This document shows, in pieces, positions 51,320 through 62,500 of a stretch of 64,000 nucleotides of DNA. The stretch lies in the NCBI RefSeq assembly GCF_034479515.1, contig NZ_CP140152.1, forward strand, positions 2,728,001 to 2,792,000, written 5' to 3'. The stretch's first letter is position 1. The number at the start of each line of letters is the position of its first letter. A program made the position numbers and the translations under genes. The notes beneath the pieces were generated by a model that ran no database searches, was not told the DNA's origin, and worked only from the letters and a program-made list of their open reading frames with translations. Source of the stretch: Duganella zoogloeoides (GTDB taxonomy: Bacteria > Pseudomonadota > Gammaproteobacteria > Burkholderiales > Burkholderiaceae_D).

Positions 51320-52162
51320 TTAATGGATGGTGGTGAGCGGGAAGGACATGGTCAGCGCCGTGCCCTGGCCGGGCGTGCTGGCGACATCGAAACGCCCGCC
51401 CGCCTCGGCAACGCGCTCGGCGATGCCGCGCAAGCCCACCCGGACGCCTGTCCGGCAGGCGGACGGAGGCGGCGCCTGCATGCCGACGCCGTTGTCCTGC
51501 ACGGTCAGGTCGAGGCGGTTGGCGGCGCGGGCGATCGCCACCGAGACCTGGGTGGCATGAGCGTGGCGGGCGATGTTGCTGAGCGACTCTTGCAGGATGC
51601 GGTAGATCATTTTTTCAACGCCGGCATCGCGGTTGTCGAATACCTCGGGCTGGACGTCGAGCTGGCAGGGAATGCCGGAGAGGCGCGAAAATTGCGCCAG
51701 TTGCCCGTTGACGGCCGCCTCCAGGCCGTTTTCCAGCGCCTCCGGTTGCAAGTCGCGCACCACGCAGCGCATGGCGCGCAAGGTGTGCTGGACATGGCCG
51801 TCGATCCGGTCCACTATTTCTCCCAGCGCCGGCTGGCTGGCGCCCAGTGCGCGCAGTTCCATGCCCAGGGTGAGCAGGTGCTGGCCGAGGTCGTCGTGCA
51901 GGTCGCGGGCGATGCGGCGCCGTTCGGCGTCACGCAGCGATTGCTGGCTGGCGCTCAGGTGGCACACCTGGCGCCGGGTATCGGCCAGCGCTTGTTCGGC
52001 CTGTTCGCGCGTGGCGCGTTCGCGCTCCAGTCGCGCCTGCAGGCGGTGCAGTGCCATATGCTGGTGGCGCTGGCGCCAGCAGAGGGACAGGGTCAACCCG
52101 GCCAGCAGGCACATGCCCGCCACGATGAGGTCGATTTCATTCAGTAGTGCAGCGGTTTCCAT
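51320..52162 (-). CDS. NarX/LiaS-type sensor histidine kinase (orphan)
   Basis: A 280-aa kinase of the HisKA_3 class. One N-terminal helix (LIVAGMCLLAGLTLSLCW), a coiled coil, the phosphorylation motif RRRIARDLHDDLGQHLLTLG (His about 88), and ATPase motifs ILQESLSNIARHAHAT, VQDNGVGM and VGLRGIAERVAEAGG. GGGAGA upstream of the ATG. No partner regulator is adjacent, which is unusual for this class. Confidence 0.92.
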   Translation of the reverse strand: METAALLNEIDLIVAGMCLLAGLTLSLCWRQRHQHMALHRLQARLERERATREQAEQALADTRRQVCHLSASQQSLRDAERRRIARDLHDDLGQHLLTLGMELRALGASQPALGEIVDRIDGHVQHTLRAMRCVVRDLQPEALENGLEAAVNGQLAQFSRLSGIPCQLDVQPEVFDNRDAGVEKMIYRILQESLSNIARHAHATQVSVAIARAANRLDLTVQDNGVGMQAPPPSACRTGVRVGLRGIAERVAEAGGRFDVASTPGQGTALTMSFPLTTIH

Positions 52163-52308
52163 GCCCGGTATCTCCCTGTGAATGTTATTCCCAATGACAA
52201 ATTGGTTGCAAAAAAGCAGGACTCGATTCGAAGAAAATACCTTGCTTGCCTATTTGCATCTTTGTGCAATGTCAATTCATGCTGCAATGCATGAAAAAGT
52301 GACGGATC

Positions 52309-52337
52309 AGGACAGCCGCGGACGCGTGCGATATAAT
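52309..52337 (+). promoter_or_regulatory. Sigma70-type promoter of the queE operon
   Basis: AGGACA at 52309-52314, a 17-base spacer and a perfect TATAAT at 52332-52337, 26 bases before the queE start. Confidence 0.7.
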
Positions 52338-52363
52338 CGAGGGTTGTCCATTCAGGAACTATC

Positions 52364-52998
52364 GTGACTTACAGCATCAAAGAGATTTTCTATACCTTGC
52401 AGGGCGAGGGCGCGCATGCCGGCCGGCCGGCCGTGTTCTGCCGCTTTTCCGGGTGTAACCTGTGGACCGGCCGCGAGAGCGACCGGGCCAGCGCCATCTG
52501 CCAGTTTTGCGATACCGACTTCGTCGGCACCGACGGTGAAGGCGGCGGCAAGTTCAAGTCGCCCGAGGAGCTGGCCGCCACCATCAATGCGCTGTGGCCC
52601 GAAAGTTATCCCGCCAGCAAATACGTGGTGTTTACCGGCGGCGAGCCGCTGCTGCAACTCGACGCGCCGCTGATCGCCGCCATGCATGCGCAAGGTTTTA
52701 CGATTGCCATCGAGACCAATGGCACCTTGCCGGTACCCGAAGGCGTGGACTGGATTTGCGTCAGCCCCAAGGTGGGCTCCACCCTGGTGGTGTCCAGGGG
52801 CAGCGAATTGAAAGTCGTGATTCCGCAAACCAACCAGGACCTCGCTGCCTACGAACACCTCGATTTCGAACATTTCTACGTGCAGGCGATGGACGGTCCG
52901 CTGGCCGCCTTCAACACCACGCTGGCGATCGAGACCTGCAAGCGCCATCCGAAATGGAAACTGAGCTTGCAAACCCATAAACTTTTACAGATACCATA

Positions 52999-52999
<1 letters not shown>
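52364..52999 (+). CDS. queE: 7-carboxy-7-deazaguanine synthase
   Basis: A 211-aa radical SAM enzyme that converts CPH4 to CDG in queuosine/preQ0 synthesis. N-terminal MTYSIKEIFYTLQGEGAHAG, and the iron-sulfur cysteines in a C-x14-C-x2-C arrangement (CNLW ... CQFC). VVFTGGEPLLQLD is the SAM-binding GGEP motif. GTG start at 52364. Its final A overlaps the queD start. Confidence 0.96.
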
Positions 53000-53938
<939 letters not shown>

Positions 53939-54071
53939 GGGCCGCGCAACCACCTGCCGTGATGCGCGGGCCTCGCTTGTCCGCCATGCGGCTGCGGGGT
54001 AAGATGGCAGTGGATTCTTCCCTGCCGGCCGCGCCCGCGCCGGCGGCCACTCCGTCACCATCCGAGGCATT

Positions 54072-54992
54072 TTGAACCCACCACCGACAGGCATCGCCAT
54101 TGTCGCGCCAAGCGGCCTCGCGCCCGACGCCGACGCCCTCGACGCCGGCATCGTCCGCCTGCAGCAGCAGGGCTTTATCGTCCATAACTATTACGATCAC
54201 GCCGCCCGCCACCAGCGCTTCGGCGGCACCGACGAAGCGCGCGTGGCGCAGCTGCACGCCGCCGCCGCCAACCCGGCGGTCAAGGTGGTGATGGCCTTGC
54301 GCGGCTCCTACGGCATGACCCGGCTGCTGCCGCACATCGATTACCAATTGCTGGCCGACAGCGGCAAGCTGTTCGTCGGCTACAGCGATTTCACCGCCTT
54401 GCAGATGGCCCTGATGCAGGCGACCGGCCACATCAGCTTTGCCGGCCCGATGTTCTGCGCCGATTTCGCACCGGCCGAGCTTGATGACTACACGGTCGCC
54501 GAGTTTTTCAATTGCCTGCGTGGCCCGCAGCACCGGGTGCTGGGCGCTGTGGCCGACGGCGCGTCCGATAACCCCGAGATCACGGTAGCGGGGCGGTTGT
54601 GGGGCGGCAACCTGGCGATGCTGGTTAGCCTGCTGGGCACGCCGTATTTCCCGACCATCGATGATGGCATCCTGTTCCTGGAAGACGTGGGCGAGCACCC
54701 GTACCGGGTGGAGCGTATGCTGTTGCAGCTGCAGCAGGCCGGCGTGCTGGGCCGGCAGCGCGCGCTGGTGCTCGGTGAGTTCACCGCCTATAAACTGGGC
54801 GCGTACGAGAACGGCTACGACTTCGAGGCCATGCTGGCCTACGTGCGCGCCACGCTGCCGCTGCCGGTGCTCACCGGCCTGCCGCTGGGCCATGTGCGGC
54901 GCCACACCACCTTGCCATTCGGCGGCATGGCGCAACTCACCTCGAGCCCACGCGGCTTCACCCTGACCATCGCCGACTATCCCACCTTGTAA
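54072..54992 (+). CDS. ldcA: Muramoyltetrapeptide (LD-) carboxypeptidase, S66 family
   Basis: A 306-aa serine peptidase of family S66 that trims the terminal D-Ala from murein tetrapeptides in recycling. The nucleophile Ser is in ALRGSYGMTRLLPHID, the Glu in ILFLEDVGEHPYR and the His in LPLGHVRRHTTLPFG. Start is TTG 54072 with GAGGCATT upstream. No signal peptide, in keeping with cytoplasmic murein recycling. Confidence 0.93.
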   Translation: MNPPPTGIAIVAPSGLAPDADALDAGIVRLQQQGFIVHNYYDHAARHQRFGGTDEARVAQLHAAAANPAVKVVMALRGSYGMTRLLPHIDYQLLADSGKLFVGYSDFTALQMALMQATGHISFAGPMFCADFAPAELDDYTVAEFFNCLRGPQHRVLGAVADGASDNPEITVAGRLWGGNLAMLVSLLGTPYFPTIDDGILFLEDVGEHPYRVERMLLQLQQAGVLGRQRALVLGEFTAYKLGAYENGYDFEAMLAYVRATLPLPVLTGLPLGHVRRHTTLPFGGMAQLTSSPRGFTLTIADYPTL

Positions 54993-54997
54993 GTTTT

Positions 54998-55438
54998 CTA
55001 GTCGATGCGGCGCACGCGCGGCGCCTGGTTTACTCCTTCGATGTCGAGGAAGTAGGTGCCGAAGAAACTGCGCTTGATGACCACCTTGGGCGCATTGAGG
55101 TCATAGTGCGACGCCGAAGTGTCGTCCACCACGCGCCAGGTCTGGCCGTTGGCCAGGCGGAAAGTCGTGCCCGGCCTCCAGCCGCTGAACGTTCCGACCA
55201 GTGCACTTTCCACGGACTCTTCCTGCTCGGTCTTGCGCATCTGTCCCGCGGTCAGACCGAAAGTGCTGTTCGCAGCAGAAGCAGGGGCTGCCGGCGCCGC
55301 TGCGCCGACCGGAATGGCGTCGTAGCAGGCCAGCTTGGCCGGCGCATCGGCCAGCGCACGGCACCGCAGCAAATCGGCATCGGCGGCCATGACGGTGGTG
55401 GACACGGAGACTGCAAACAGGGCGAACAAGGCTTTCAT
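54998..55438 (-). CDS. Hypothetical secreted protein
   Basis: A 146-aa exported protein: signal peptide MKALFALFAVSVSTTVMA, then a Cys pair (LLRCRALADAPAKLACYDA) as seen in many short periplasmic proteins, and a C-terminal beta-rich part (FRLANGQTWRVVDDTSASHY, VVIKRSFFGTYFLDI). No assigned function. Convergent with ldcA, 5 bases apart. Confidence 0.85.
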   Translation of the reverse strand: MKALFALFAVSVSTTVMAADADLLRCRALADAPAKLACYDAIPVGAAAPAAPASAANSTFGLTAGQMRKTEQEESVESALVGTFSGWRPGTTFRLANGQTWRVVDDTSASHYDLNAPKVVIKRSFFGTYFLDIEGVNQAPRVRRID

Positions 55439-55482
55439 CGGGCGCTTTCCAGGTTGAGATGGCCGATTATATCGGCTCCCAC

Positions 55483-55522
55483 TATAAAAAAAACAGCCCG
55501 GGACGCTTGCGCGGCCGGGCCA
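55483..55522 (-). terminator. Rho-independent terminator of the first TonB receptor gene
   Basis: GCCCGG/CCGGGC inverted halves (about 55496-55520) next to a run of As at 55486-55493, which is a T-run on the minus strand. Confidence 0.75.
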
Positions 55523-55567
55523 AAAGACATGGAGGGTATTGCCACCCTCCCTGGAGTTGCACCTAAA

Positions 55568-58500
55568 TTAGTTACGTAAATTCAGACCGACCATGATGCG
55601 ACGGCCGGCATATGCGGTGTCGAGGATGCTTGGCGTGCCATCCGCAAACGCTGCGTAGTGGGCCTGGCTGTTGGTGGTTGACGACAAATTCAGGTTGCGG
55701 CCTTCGGCAAAGATCTCGAGGTTCTTGTTGATGCGGTACGAGATCTTGGCGTCCACGTAACGGGTGGCGTCCTTGAAGTTCGGCGAACCCGGGTTGTATG
55801 GCGCGAAGGTGGTGCGGCCGCCGCCTTCGTTCGGATAGTTGTTCACCGTGTTCTTGCCGCAGGCAGCAATGCAGGTGAATTTCTGGCCTACGGCTTGCAG
55901 CGTGATCCGTGCCGAGAACTTGCCGTCGTCGTACCACAGGGCGGCGTTGTACGTGTATTTCGACTCGCCCATCGGCGGCAGTTCCTCGCCGGTCAGCAGA
56001 TCGACGATGCGCGCCGTGGTGTTCGACGATTTCAGCTTGGTGTAGTTGAAATCGAAGCCGGTGTAGCGCAGCATCCACGGCAGGAACGTGAAGGCTGTCT
56101 TGCCGCCCACTTCCACGCCCTTGCGGATGATGTTCGGGCCGTTTTCATAGGTGCGGTAGTCGAAGTCGATATTGTCCACCGGCTGGCCGGTTTGCGGATC
56201 GACGATGCCGGTGCCGTCGAAGATGCGCACATCGCTGCGGCCGACCACGGTGTTGGCGCCCACGATGCCGACCTGGCGGAAGCCGGCGAGCGACAGGTTG
56301 GTGTCGCTGTTCGGATACCACTCAAGCGCCAGATTCTGGTTCTTGTTGGTTTGCGCGCGCAGGGCCGGGTTGCCGATCACGCTGCCGCAAGTCTGGTTCA
56401 GCTCGGTGTTGCCATCGATTCCGGTGCGGCGCTGGTCGTAGGTGCAATCGCCAACTGGCAGCAGGGCATTGACCGGCGGCCGCGCCACGGTCTTGGCGCG
56501 GTTGTAACGCACCACTACCTGGTCCGGCACCAGCCACATCGACAGGTTCAGCACCGGCAGGTAGTCGGTGGTCTTGGCGTGGAACGTGGTGGGCTTGCGG
56601 GTGGTGGCCGTGATGGTGCCGCCTGCATCGTTCGGGCGCAACGGGTTGTACACGCCTGGCACGGTATAGATCGACGTGAAGCCCATGTTGCCGGTGGCTG
56701 TGATCTTGGTGCGGACCATGCGGTAACCGAAGTTACCGTCAAGCTCCATGCCGAACGGCAGCGACCAGTTGGTAAACGGGATTTCGCTCATGCTGAAGTC
56801 GGTCATCAGGTAGCCGGAAGTGACTTTTTCCTTGAACGTGTTGACTGGCTGGGCATACACATTGCCGTCGTTGGCCTTGCATTCCTTGACGCAGTCGAAG
56901 TTGACGTTTGGCGATCCCACCAGCTGGAACACCTTTTCCACGTCGATCTGGTTCCAGCCATTGATGATGCCGGCGGGACGGTCGGGCATGCCGTTGAAGA
57001 ACGTCGAGTTCGGCGCCTTCATCGATTGCGTAATGATGTCCAGGAACTGCTGCTGGGACATGTAAGTGGTGCCGGAATTGGCCGCTGCCGGATTGGTGTT
57101 GGCAACGTAACCGGTCTGGCAAGGCCGGCCGCCCGCGCCCAGCGAGCCCGGCGTGTCGGTGCAACCCGTAAAGAAACTGCGTACGTTGGCGCTCGGGATG
57201 ATCACCGCCGGCACATAGCCAGCCTTGCCGAATTCGCCTACCTGGCTCTGCACGGTATTGCCGCCAGCTCCCCAGCTGTCACCGGACGTGGTGCGCAGGT
57301 TGAAACCGGCCTTGATGCGGCTGAAGAACGGCACCGCTTCGCCGAGGGCGTAGCTGAAGTCGGCCTTGGCGGTTTTCTCTGCGGTTTCCGCCATTTTGGG
57401 CGAATAGGTGATCTGCGGCGACTGCGTGGTCAGCGGGATCTGGTTGGCCGTGTAGGCGGGAATCGCCACTGGCACATTGGGGCCGGCCGGCACGGCAGCG
57501 GTGCCGACGGTGGCGGGACGCACACCGGCGTAAATGGTCGGGTCGGCCTGGTTGAACGTACTGCCAGGTACCGCCTCATAGGTCCACAAGCCGTTCGGCA
57601 ACACCTTCATCACGGCCGGGCCGTAGTTGTAGCTCCAGTTGGTGCGCTTGTCGCCGCGGCGCCAGTCGGACTTGGAGTCGCCCACGAAGAATTCGGCGGC
57701 GAACCCGCCGTTGCGATAAGTACCGCCTGCCTGCAGGTAGCGGGTGGAGGTCTCCATCGCATTGAAGATCTGGTCGGTGTTGACGTTGGCGTCGCTGATA
57801 CGCATCTGCGTGACGTGGTGATTGGCATCGACCACCACCGAACTCGGATCGACGTTGGCCACCGCGCCCTGGTACGGGTAGGCGCCGCTGACATAGCTGG
57901 GGTTGTTGTACAGGTAGTAACCGGAACCTGCCACCGGCCGGCGCACGCCATTGCCGTTGGTCACCGTATCGGTAAACGCCAGGCCGTTGTAGGTCGGGCT
58001 GTTGGTGACGGCGGGATTGACGTTCAGGCCGCCAAGGCCGTATGTCATGAAAGTGTCGTCCACCTCGCGCTTGGAATAATTGACCTTGCCATATACGCTG
58101 AGGTTGTTGTCCACCTTGAAGTCGAACCGCAGGTCGATGTTCTTGCGCTTGTCTTCCTGGCGCTTCTGAATGAAGCGCACCAGCGACGGCGAGTAGTCGT
58201 TCCACTGGTTCAGGCAGGAGATCAGCTCGTTGCTGCGCGCATTGATGGCATTGGTCAAGTTGTTGCCGCCGATCAGGGCGTTGCGCTGCGCCGTGCTCAG
58301 GTTCGGGAATGCCGCATAGCACTCGGCCTTGGTCTGGGCAGCTGCCGACTTGGTCAGGATCTCCATCGGCGTGGCCGAGTTGAAGAGGCCGCCCGCAGCC
58401 AGCGTCGATTGCAGCAGCGGCTGGTTGACGGACACATCGGTGCGCGACAGGGTACCGGGCTGGTAGCTGAAAGTCTTGTTCGGCGAGTTGTCGAAGTCGA

Positions 58501-59287
58501 TCGCGCGCGCATAGCCCTGATCAGCCGATGTCGCCACCTGTGACGAGTGCGACTCGTTGACCACGCGCGAGGTACTGGCGTTGACCATCACACCGAGGCG
58601 GTTGTCGAAGAATTTCTTGGTGGCGATCAGGTTGGCATCGGGCGTCCAGTCCTTGTTGATCGAGCTTTGCGAGCCGGCCACGCGCAACGACACGAACGGC
58701 TCCTTGAAGTCCAGGCTGGTGCGGGTCTTGATGATGATGCCGCCGCCGAGCGAGCCTTCGGTCATGTCGGCAGTAGAACCCTTGACCACGTCAACGCTCT
58801 TGATCAGGTCGGCGGACAGCGAGCGGAACTCGGTGCCGCGGCCGCTGCCGCCCCCGTTCATGTCGGTACCACCTGCCGATTGCACGCCCTGGCCGTCGAT
58901 CTCGACGCGGGTGAGGTCGGCCGAGTTGCCGCGAATGGCCACGCTGACGCCTTCACCGAAATCGCCACGGTCGAGCGCCACGCCGGAGATGCGCGAAATC
59001 GCCTCGCCGATGTTACGGTCCGGGAACGAGCCCACGTCTTCCGCAACGATGGAGTCCATCGCGGTGGCGGCGTTCTTCTTGCGCTCGATGCTCGACTGCT
59101 GCGAAGCGCGCGTGCCTTGCACCACGACCTTCTTGATCTCGCCATCGGCAGCGGCAGCGGCTTCGGTGCCTTGTGCAGGCGCGGTCTCTTGCGCAGCGGC
59201 GTAACCGCTGGCAACGAAGGACGCGAGTGCGATGGAAATGGCGTAGCTGAGCGGCTTACGGCGGGTGCCGTAATCGGTGGTCGTCAT
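55568..59287 (-). CDS. TonB-dependent outer-membrane receptor 1
   Basis: A 1239-aa outer-membrane receptor. Signal peptide (to about residue 32, YAAAQE), TonB-box-like KKVVVQGTRAS, plug domain (IGEAISRISGVALDRGDFGE, VAIRGNSADLTRVEIDGQGV, GSLGGGIIIKTRTSLDF) and a long beta-barrel ending RRIMVGLNLRN (terminal aromatic/Asn). It conserves several Cys pairs (FTGCTDTPG, NFDCVKECKAND, FTCIAACGKN). ATG 59287 with GGGAGA is chosen over 59380. Substrate unknown; this class imports siderophores, polysaccharide products or cobalamin. Closely similar to receptor 2. Confidence 0.94.
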   Translation of the reverse strand: MTTTDYGTRRKPLSYAISIALASFVASGYAAAQETAPAQGTEAAAAADGEIKKVVVQGTRASQQSSIERKKNAATAMDSIVAEDVGSFPDRNIGEAISRISGVALDRGDFGEGVSVAIRGNSADLTRVEIDGQGVQSAGGTDMNGGGSGRGTEFRSLSADLIKSVDVVKGSTADMTEGSLGGGIIIKTRTSLDFKEPFVSLRVAGSQSSINKDWTPDANLIATKKFFDNRLGVMVNASTSRVVNESHSSQVATSADQGYARAIDFDNSPNKTFSYQPGTLSRTDVSVNQPLLQSTLAAGGLFNSATPMEILTKSAAAQTKAECYAAFPNLSTAQRNALIGGNNLTNAINARSNELISCLNQWNDYSPSLVRFIQKRQEDKRKNIDLRFDFKVDNNLSVYGKVNYSKREVDDTFMTYGLGGLNVNPAVTNSPTYNGLAFTDTVTNGNGVRRPVAGSGYYLYNNPSYVSGAYPYQGAVANVDPSSVVVDANHHVTQMRISDANVNTDQIFNAMETSTRYLQAGGTYRNGGFAAEFFVGDSKSDWRRGDKRTNWSYNYGPAVMKVLPNGLWTYEAVPGSTFNQADPTIYAGVRPATVGTAAVPAGPNVPVAIPAYTANQIPLTTQSPQITYSPKMAETAEKTAKADFSYALGEAVPFFSRIKAGFNLRTTSGDSWGAGGNTVQSQVGEFGKAGYVPAVIIPSANVRSFFTGCTDTPGSLGAGGRPCQTGYVANTNPAAANSGTTYMSQQQFLDIITQSMKAPNSTFFNGMPDRPAGIINGWNQIDVEKVFQLVGSPNVNFDCVKECKANDGNVYAQPVNTFKEKVTSGYLMTDFSMSEIPFTNWSLPFGMELDGNFGYRMVRTKITATGNMGFTSIYTVPGVYNPLRPNDAGGTITATTRKPTTFHAKTTDYLPVLNLSMWLVPDQVVVRYNRAKTVARPPVNALLPVGDCTYDQRRTGIDGNTELNQTCGSVIGNPALRAQTNKNQNLALEWYPNSDTNLSLAGFRQVGIVGANTVVGRSDVRIFDGTGIVDPQTGQPVDNIDFDYRTYENGPNIIRKGVEVGGKTAFTFLPWMLRYTGFDFNYTKLKSSNTTARIVDLLTGEELPPMGESKYTYNAALWYDDGKFSARITLQAVGQKFTCIAACGKNTVNNYPNEGGGRTTFAPYNPGSPNFKDATRYVDAKISYRINKNLEIFAEGRNLNLSSTTNSQAHYAAFADGTPSILDTAYAGRRIMVGLNLRN

Positions 59288-59293
59288 GTGTAT

Positions 59294-59323
59294 CTCCCTG
59301 AGTGGCCTTATGGCCTGTTTTAA
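59294..59323 (-). promoter_or_regulatory. Conserved 5' leader of TonB receptor 1
   Basis: On the minus strand: TTAAAACAGGCC, four bases, GGCC, then CAGGGAG. The GGCC-N4-GGCC part can form a short hairpin just upstream of the ribosome-binding site. The same arrangement precedes receptor 2. Confidence 0.5.
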
Positions 59324-59484
59324 GTTGCGGCTGTGATCGCCCGCTGATATTTCAGTGTTTAGTCTAGTGGCGAACAACACGTCGTGGATTGCATATTAGA
59401 AAACAATCATGCGACTGATCAGTAATGTCGCTTTAACGCAAATCGGCGATTTTGTACGTCATTTCGATATCACTTTTTTTGCAC

Positions 59485-59527
59485 CGCAAAAAAAAAAGCC
59501 CGGCGCACAAGGCGGCCGGGCCCAAGG
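59485..59527 (-). terminator. Rho-independent terminator of the second TonB receptor gene
   Basis: GCCCGGC (about 59500-59506) and GGCCGGGC (59514-59521) form a GC stem next to a ten-base A-run (59490-59499), which is the T-run on the minus strand. Confidence 0.8.
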
Positions 59528-59576
59528 TCAGCTACTCTTTGATCAACTGCGTGATTGCTTGTCCGTCGGGGTTACC

Positions 59577-62500
59577 TCAATTTCGGTAGTTCATGCCGAC
59601 CATGATGCGGCGGCCCGCATACGTGACATCGAGCAGGTTCGGCGTGCCGTCGGCGAAGCCCGCGTACTGGCCCTGGCTGTTCGATGTCGAGCTCAGGCCG
59701 AGGTTGCGGCCCTCGGCAAAGATGTCGAGATTTTTGCTGAGTCGGTAGGAAATTTTCGCATCGACATACCGCGTGGCATCCTTGAAATTCGGCGAACCCG
59801 GATTGTACGCGAGCGCAGTGGTGCGCCCCCCGGCGGCGTTCGGATAGTTGTTGACCGAGTTGTTGCCGCATGCTGCGATGCAATTGAATTTCACGCCCAC
59901 CGCCTGCAACGACACCCGCGCCGACAGCTTGCCGTCGTCGTACCACAGCGAGGCGTTGTACGTGTACTTCGACTCGCCGATCGGCGGCAACTCGTCGCCG
60001 GTCAGCAGGTCGACGATGCGCTGCGAGGTGTTGGACGAACGCAGCTTGGTGTAGTTCAAATCGATGCCCGTGTAGCGCAGCAGCCAGGGCAGGAAAGTGA
60101 ACGCGGTCTTGCTGCCGTACTCGACGCCGGTGCGCGTGATGTTCGGGCCGTTCTCGTAGGTGCGGTAATCGAAGCCGATATCGACCGGCTGGCCGGTGTT
60201 GGGATCGACCACGCCGGTACCGTTGAAAATATTCAGGTCGGTGCGGCCCACCACCACATTGCCGCCCACCTTGCCCACCTGGCGAAAGCCCGCCAGCGAG
60301 AACGAGGTGTCGGCATTCGGATACCATTCCAGTCCCAGGTTCTGGTTCTGGTTGGTTTGCGCACGCAGTTGCGGATTGCCGATGGTGCCGCTGCACGTCT
60401 GCGTGCCGTCGTCGCCGGTGGCGGGGTTGGCGTTGCGCTGGTCGTACGTGCAGTCGCCGGACGGGATCAAGGCCGTGACGGGCGGCCGGGCCACCTGCTT
60501 GGCGCGGTTGTAGCGCAGCACCACTTCGTTGGGCACCAGCCACAGCGCCAGGTTGAGGATCGGCAGGTAATCGGTGGTGGTCGCCTCCATGCGGGTGGCA
60601 CGGCGCGTGGTGGCCGTCACGGTGCCGCCTACCGCGTTGGGGGCGGCGGGGTCGAAATTGGCGGTGGTGAGGATCGACGTCAAGCCCATGGTGCCGCTGG
60701 CCTGCACCTTGGTGCGCACCACGCGGTAGCCGAAGTTGCCATCGAGTTCGAGGCCGAACGGCAGGCTGCGGTCGGTGAATGGCAGGTGGTCGAAGCTGAA
60801 GTCGGTCATCACGTAGCCGGCCGTTGCGCGTTCTTTGTAGCGCGTCACCGGTTGCTGGTAGACCTTGCCGTCATTGGCTGCGCATTGCTTGACGCAGTCG
60901 AAATTGACGTTCGGGATGCCCGACAGCGCAAACACTTTTTCCACGTCGATCTGGGTCCACCCATCGATCAGGCCGGCCGGGCGGTCGGGGGCGCCGTTGA
61001 AAAACGGCGTGTTCTTTTGCGTCATCGATGCGGCGATGATGTCCTGGAACTGCTGCGGCGTCATGGTCGCCGTGCCCGACAGCGCTGTGGCCGGCGCCAC
61101 ATTGGCCACGTAGCCGAACGCGCACGGGCGGCCATTCGCACCGAGCGAGCCGGGCGTATCGACGCAGCCGACGAAATTGCTGCGCACGTTGGCGGTCGGC
61201 ACCACCACTGCCGGCGTGTAACCGGCCGGGCGGCTGAACTGGCCGATGGCGCCCGCTGCCTCGTAGCCACCTGCACCCCAGCTGCTGCCCGACGTTTCAC
61301 GCAGATTGAAGCCGGCCTTGATGCGGCTGAAGAACGGCACGCTGGCGCCCAGCGCGTAGCTGAAGTCGGCCTTGGCCGTGCGCTCTTCGGTCTCGGCCAT
61401 CTTGGGCGAGAACTGCAATTGCGGCGCCTGCGTGGAGAGCGGCTGCTGGTTGACGGTATACGCGGGTATCGCGACCGGCACGTTGGCGCCGGCCGGCACG
61501 GCCACGGTGGCAGCGCCGGCCGGGCGCACGATCGCATAGAGGGCGGGATCTGCCTGGTTGAAAGAGGTGCCGGCCGGCTGTTCGTAGGTCCACAGGCCGT
61601 TCGGCAGTACCTTGAGCGTGGTGGGGCCGTAGTCGTAGCTCCAGCTCACGCGCTTGTCGCCGCGCTGCCACGTCGACCGCGCATCGCCGACAAAGAGCTC
61701 CGCCACCAGGGCGCCGTTCTTGTAGGTGCCGCCGGTCTGGAAGTAGCGGTCGCTGGTCTTCATGACGTTGTGGATCTGGGCGGTATTCGCGTTGGCGTCG
61801 CTGATGGTGAACTGCGTGACATGGTGGTTGGCATCGACCGTGACCGAGCGCGGATCGACGTTGGCGACGGCGCCGCGCGCGGTGGCCACCTGGGCCCGGT
61901 AGCTGGCATTGTCGTACAGGTAGTAGCCGGAGCCCGGTACTGCGCTGCGCACGCCGCTGGCGCTGTCGGTCCAGGCCGCACCTTGATAGGTAGGGCTCAC
62001 GGTGACGTCGGGATTGACATTGAGGCCGCCAAGCGCCAGCGTCATGTTGGTGTCGTCGACCTTGCGGCGCGCATAGCTGCCCTTGGCAAACACGGTCAGC
62101 TCGTTGTTGACCTTGAGGTCGAAGCGCAGATCGACGTTGTTGCGCTTGTCCTCCTGGCGGCGCTCGATGAAGCGCACCAGCGACGGCGTGTAATCGTTCC
62201 ACTGGTTCAGGCAACTGATCAGCTCATTGCTGCGGGCGTTGCTGGCCTGGTTGCGCGCGGTGTTGCCGTTGAAGGCATTGCGCTGGGCATTGGTCAGCGC
62301 GGGGAAGGCTGCGTAGCAGTCGGCCTTGGTCTGGGCGGCGGCGGACTTGGTCAGGATCTCGAACGGCGTGGCGGCGTTGAACGTGCCGCCGGCGGTCAGC
62401 GGCGAGCGCAGGGTGGGCGTGTTGACTGCGGGATCGTCCTTTGACAGCGTGGACGGCAGGTAAGTGAAGGTCTTGTTGGGCGAGTTGTCGAAGTCGATCA

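Noticed and set aside
55895..62444. Very long plus-strand frames opposite both TonB receptors (55895-58543 and 59409-62444)
   Set aside because: The receptors on the minus strand have signal peptides, plug motifs and proper ribosome-binding sites; the opposing frames have none and mirror each other only because the receptors are paralogues.
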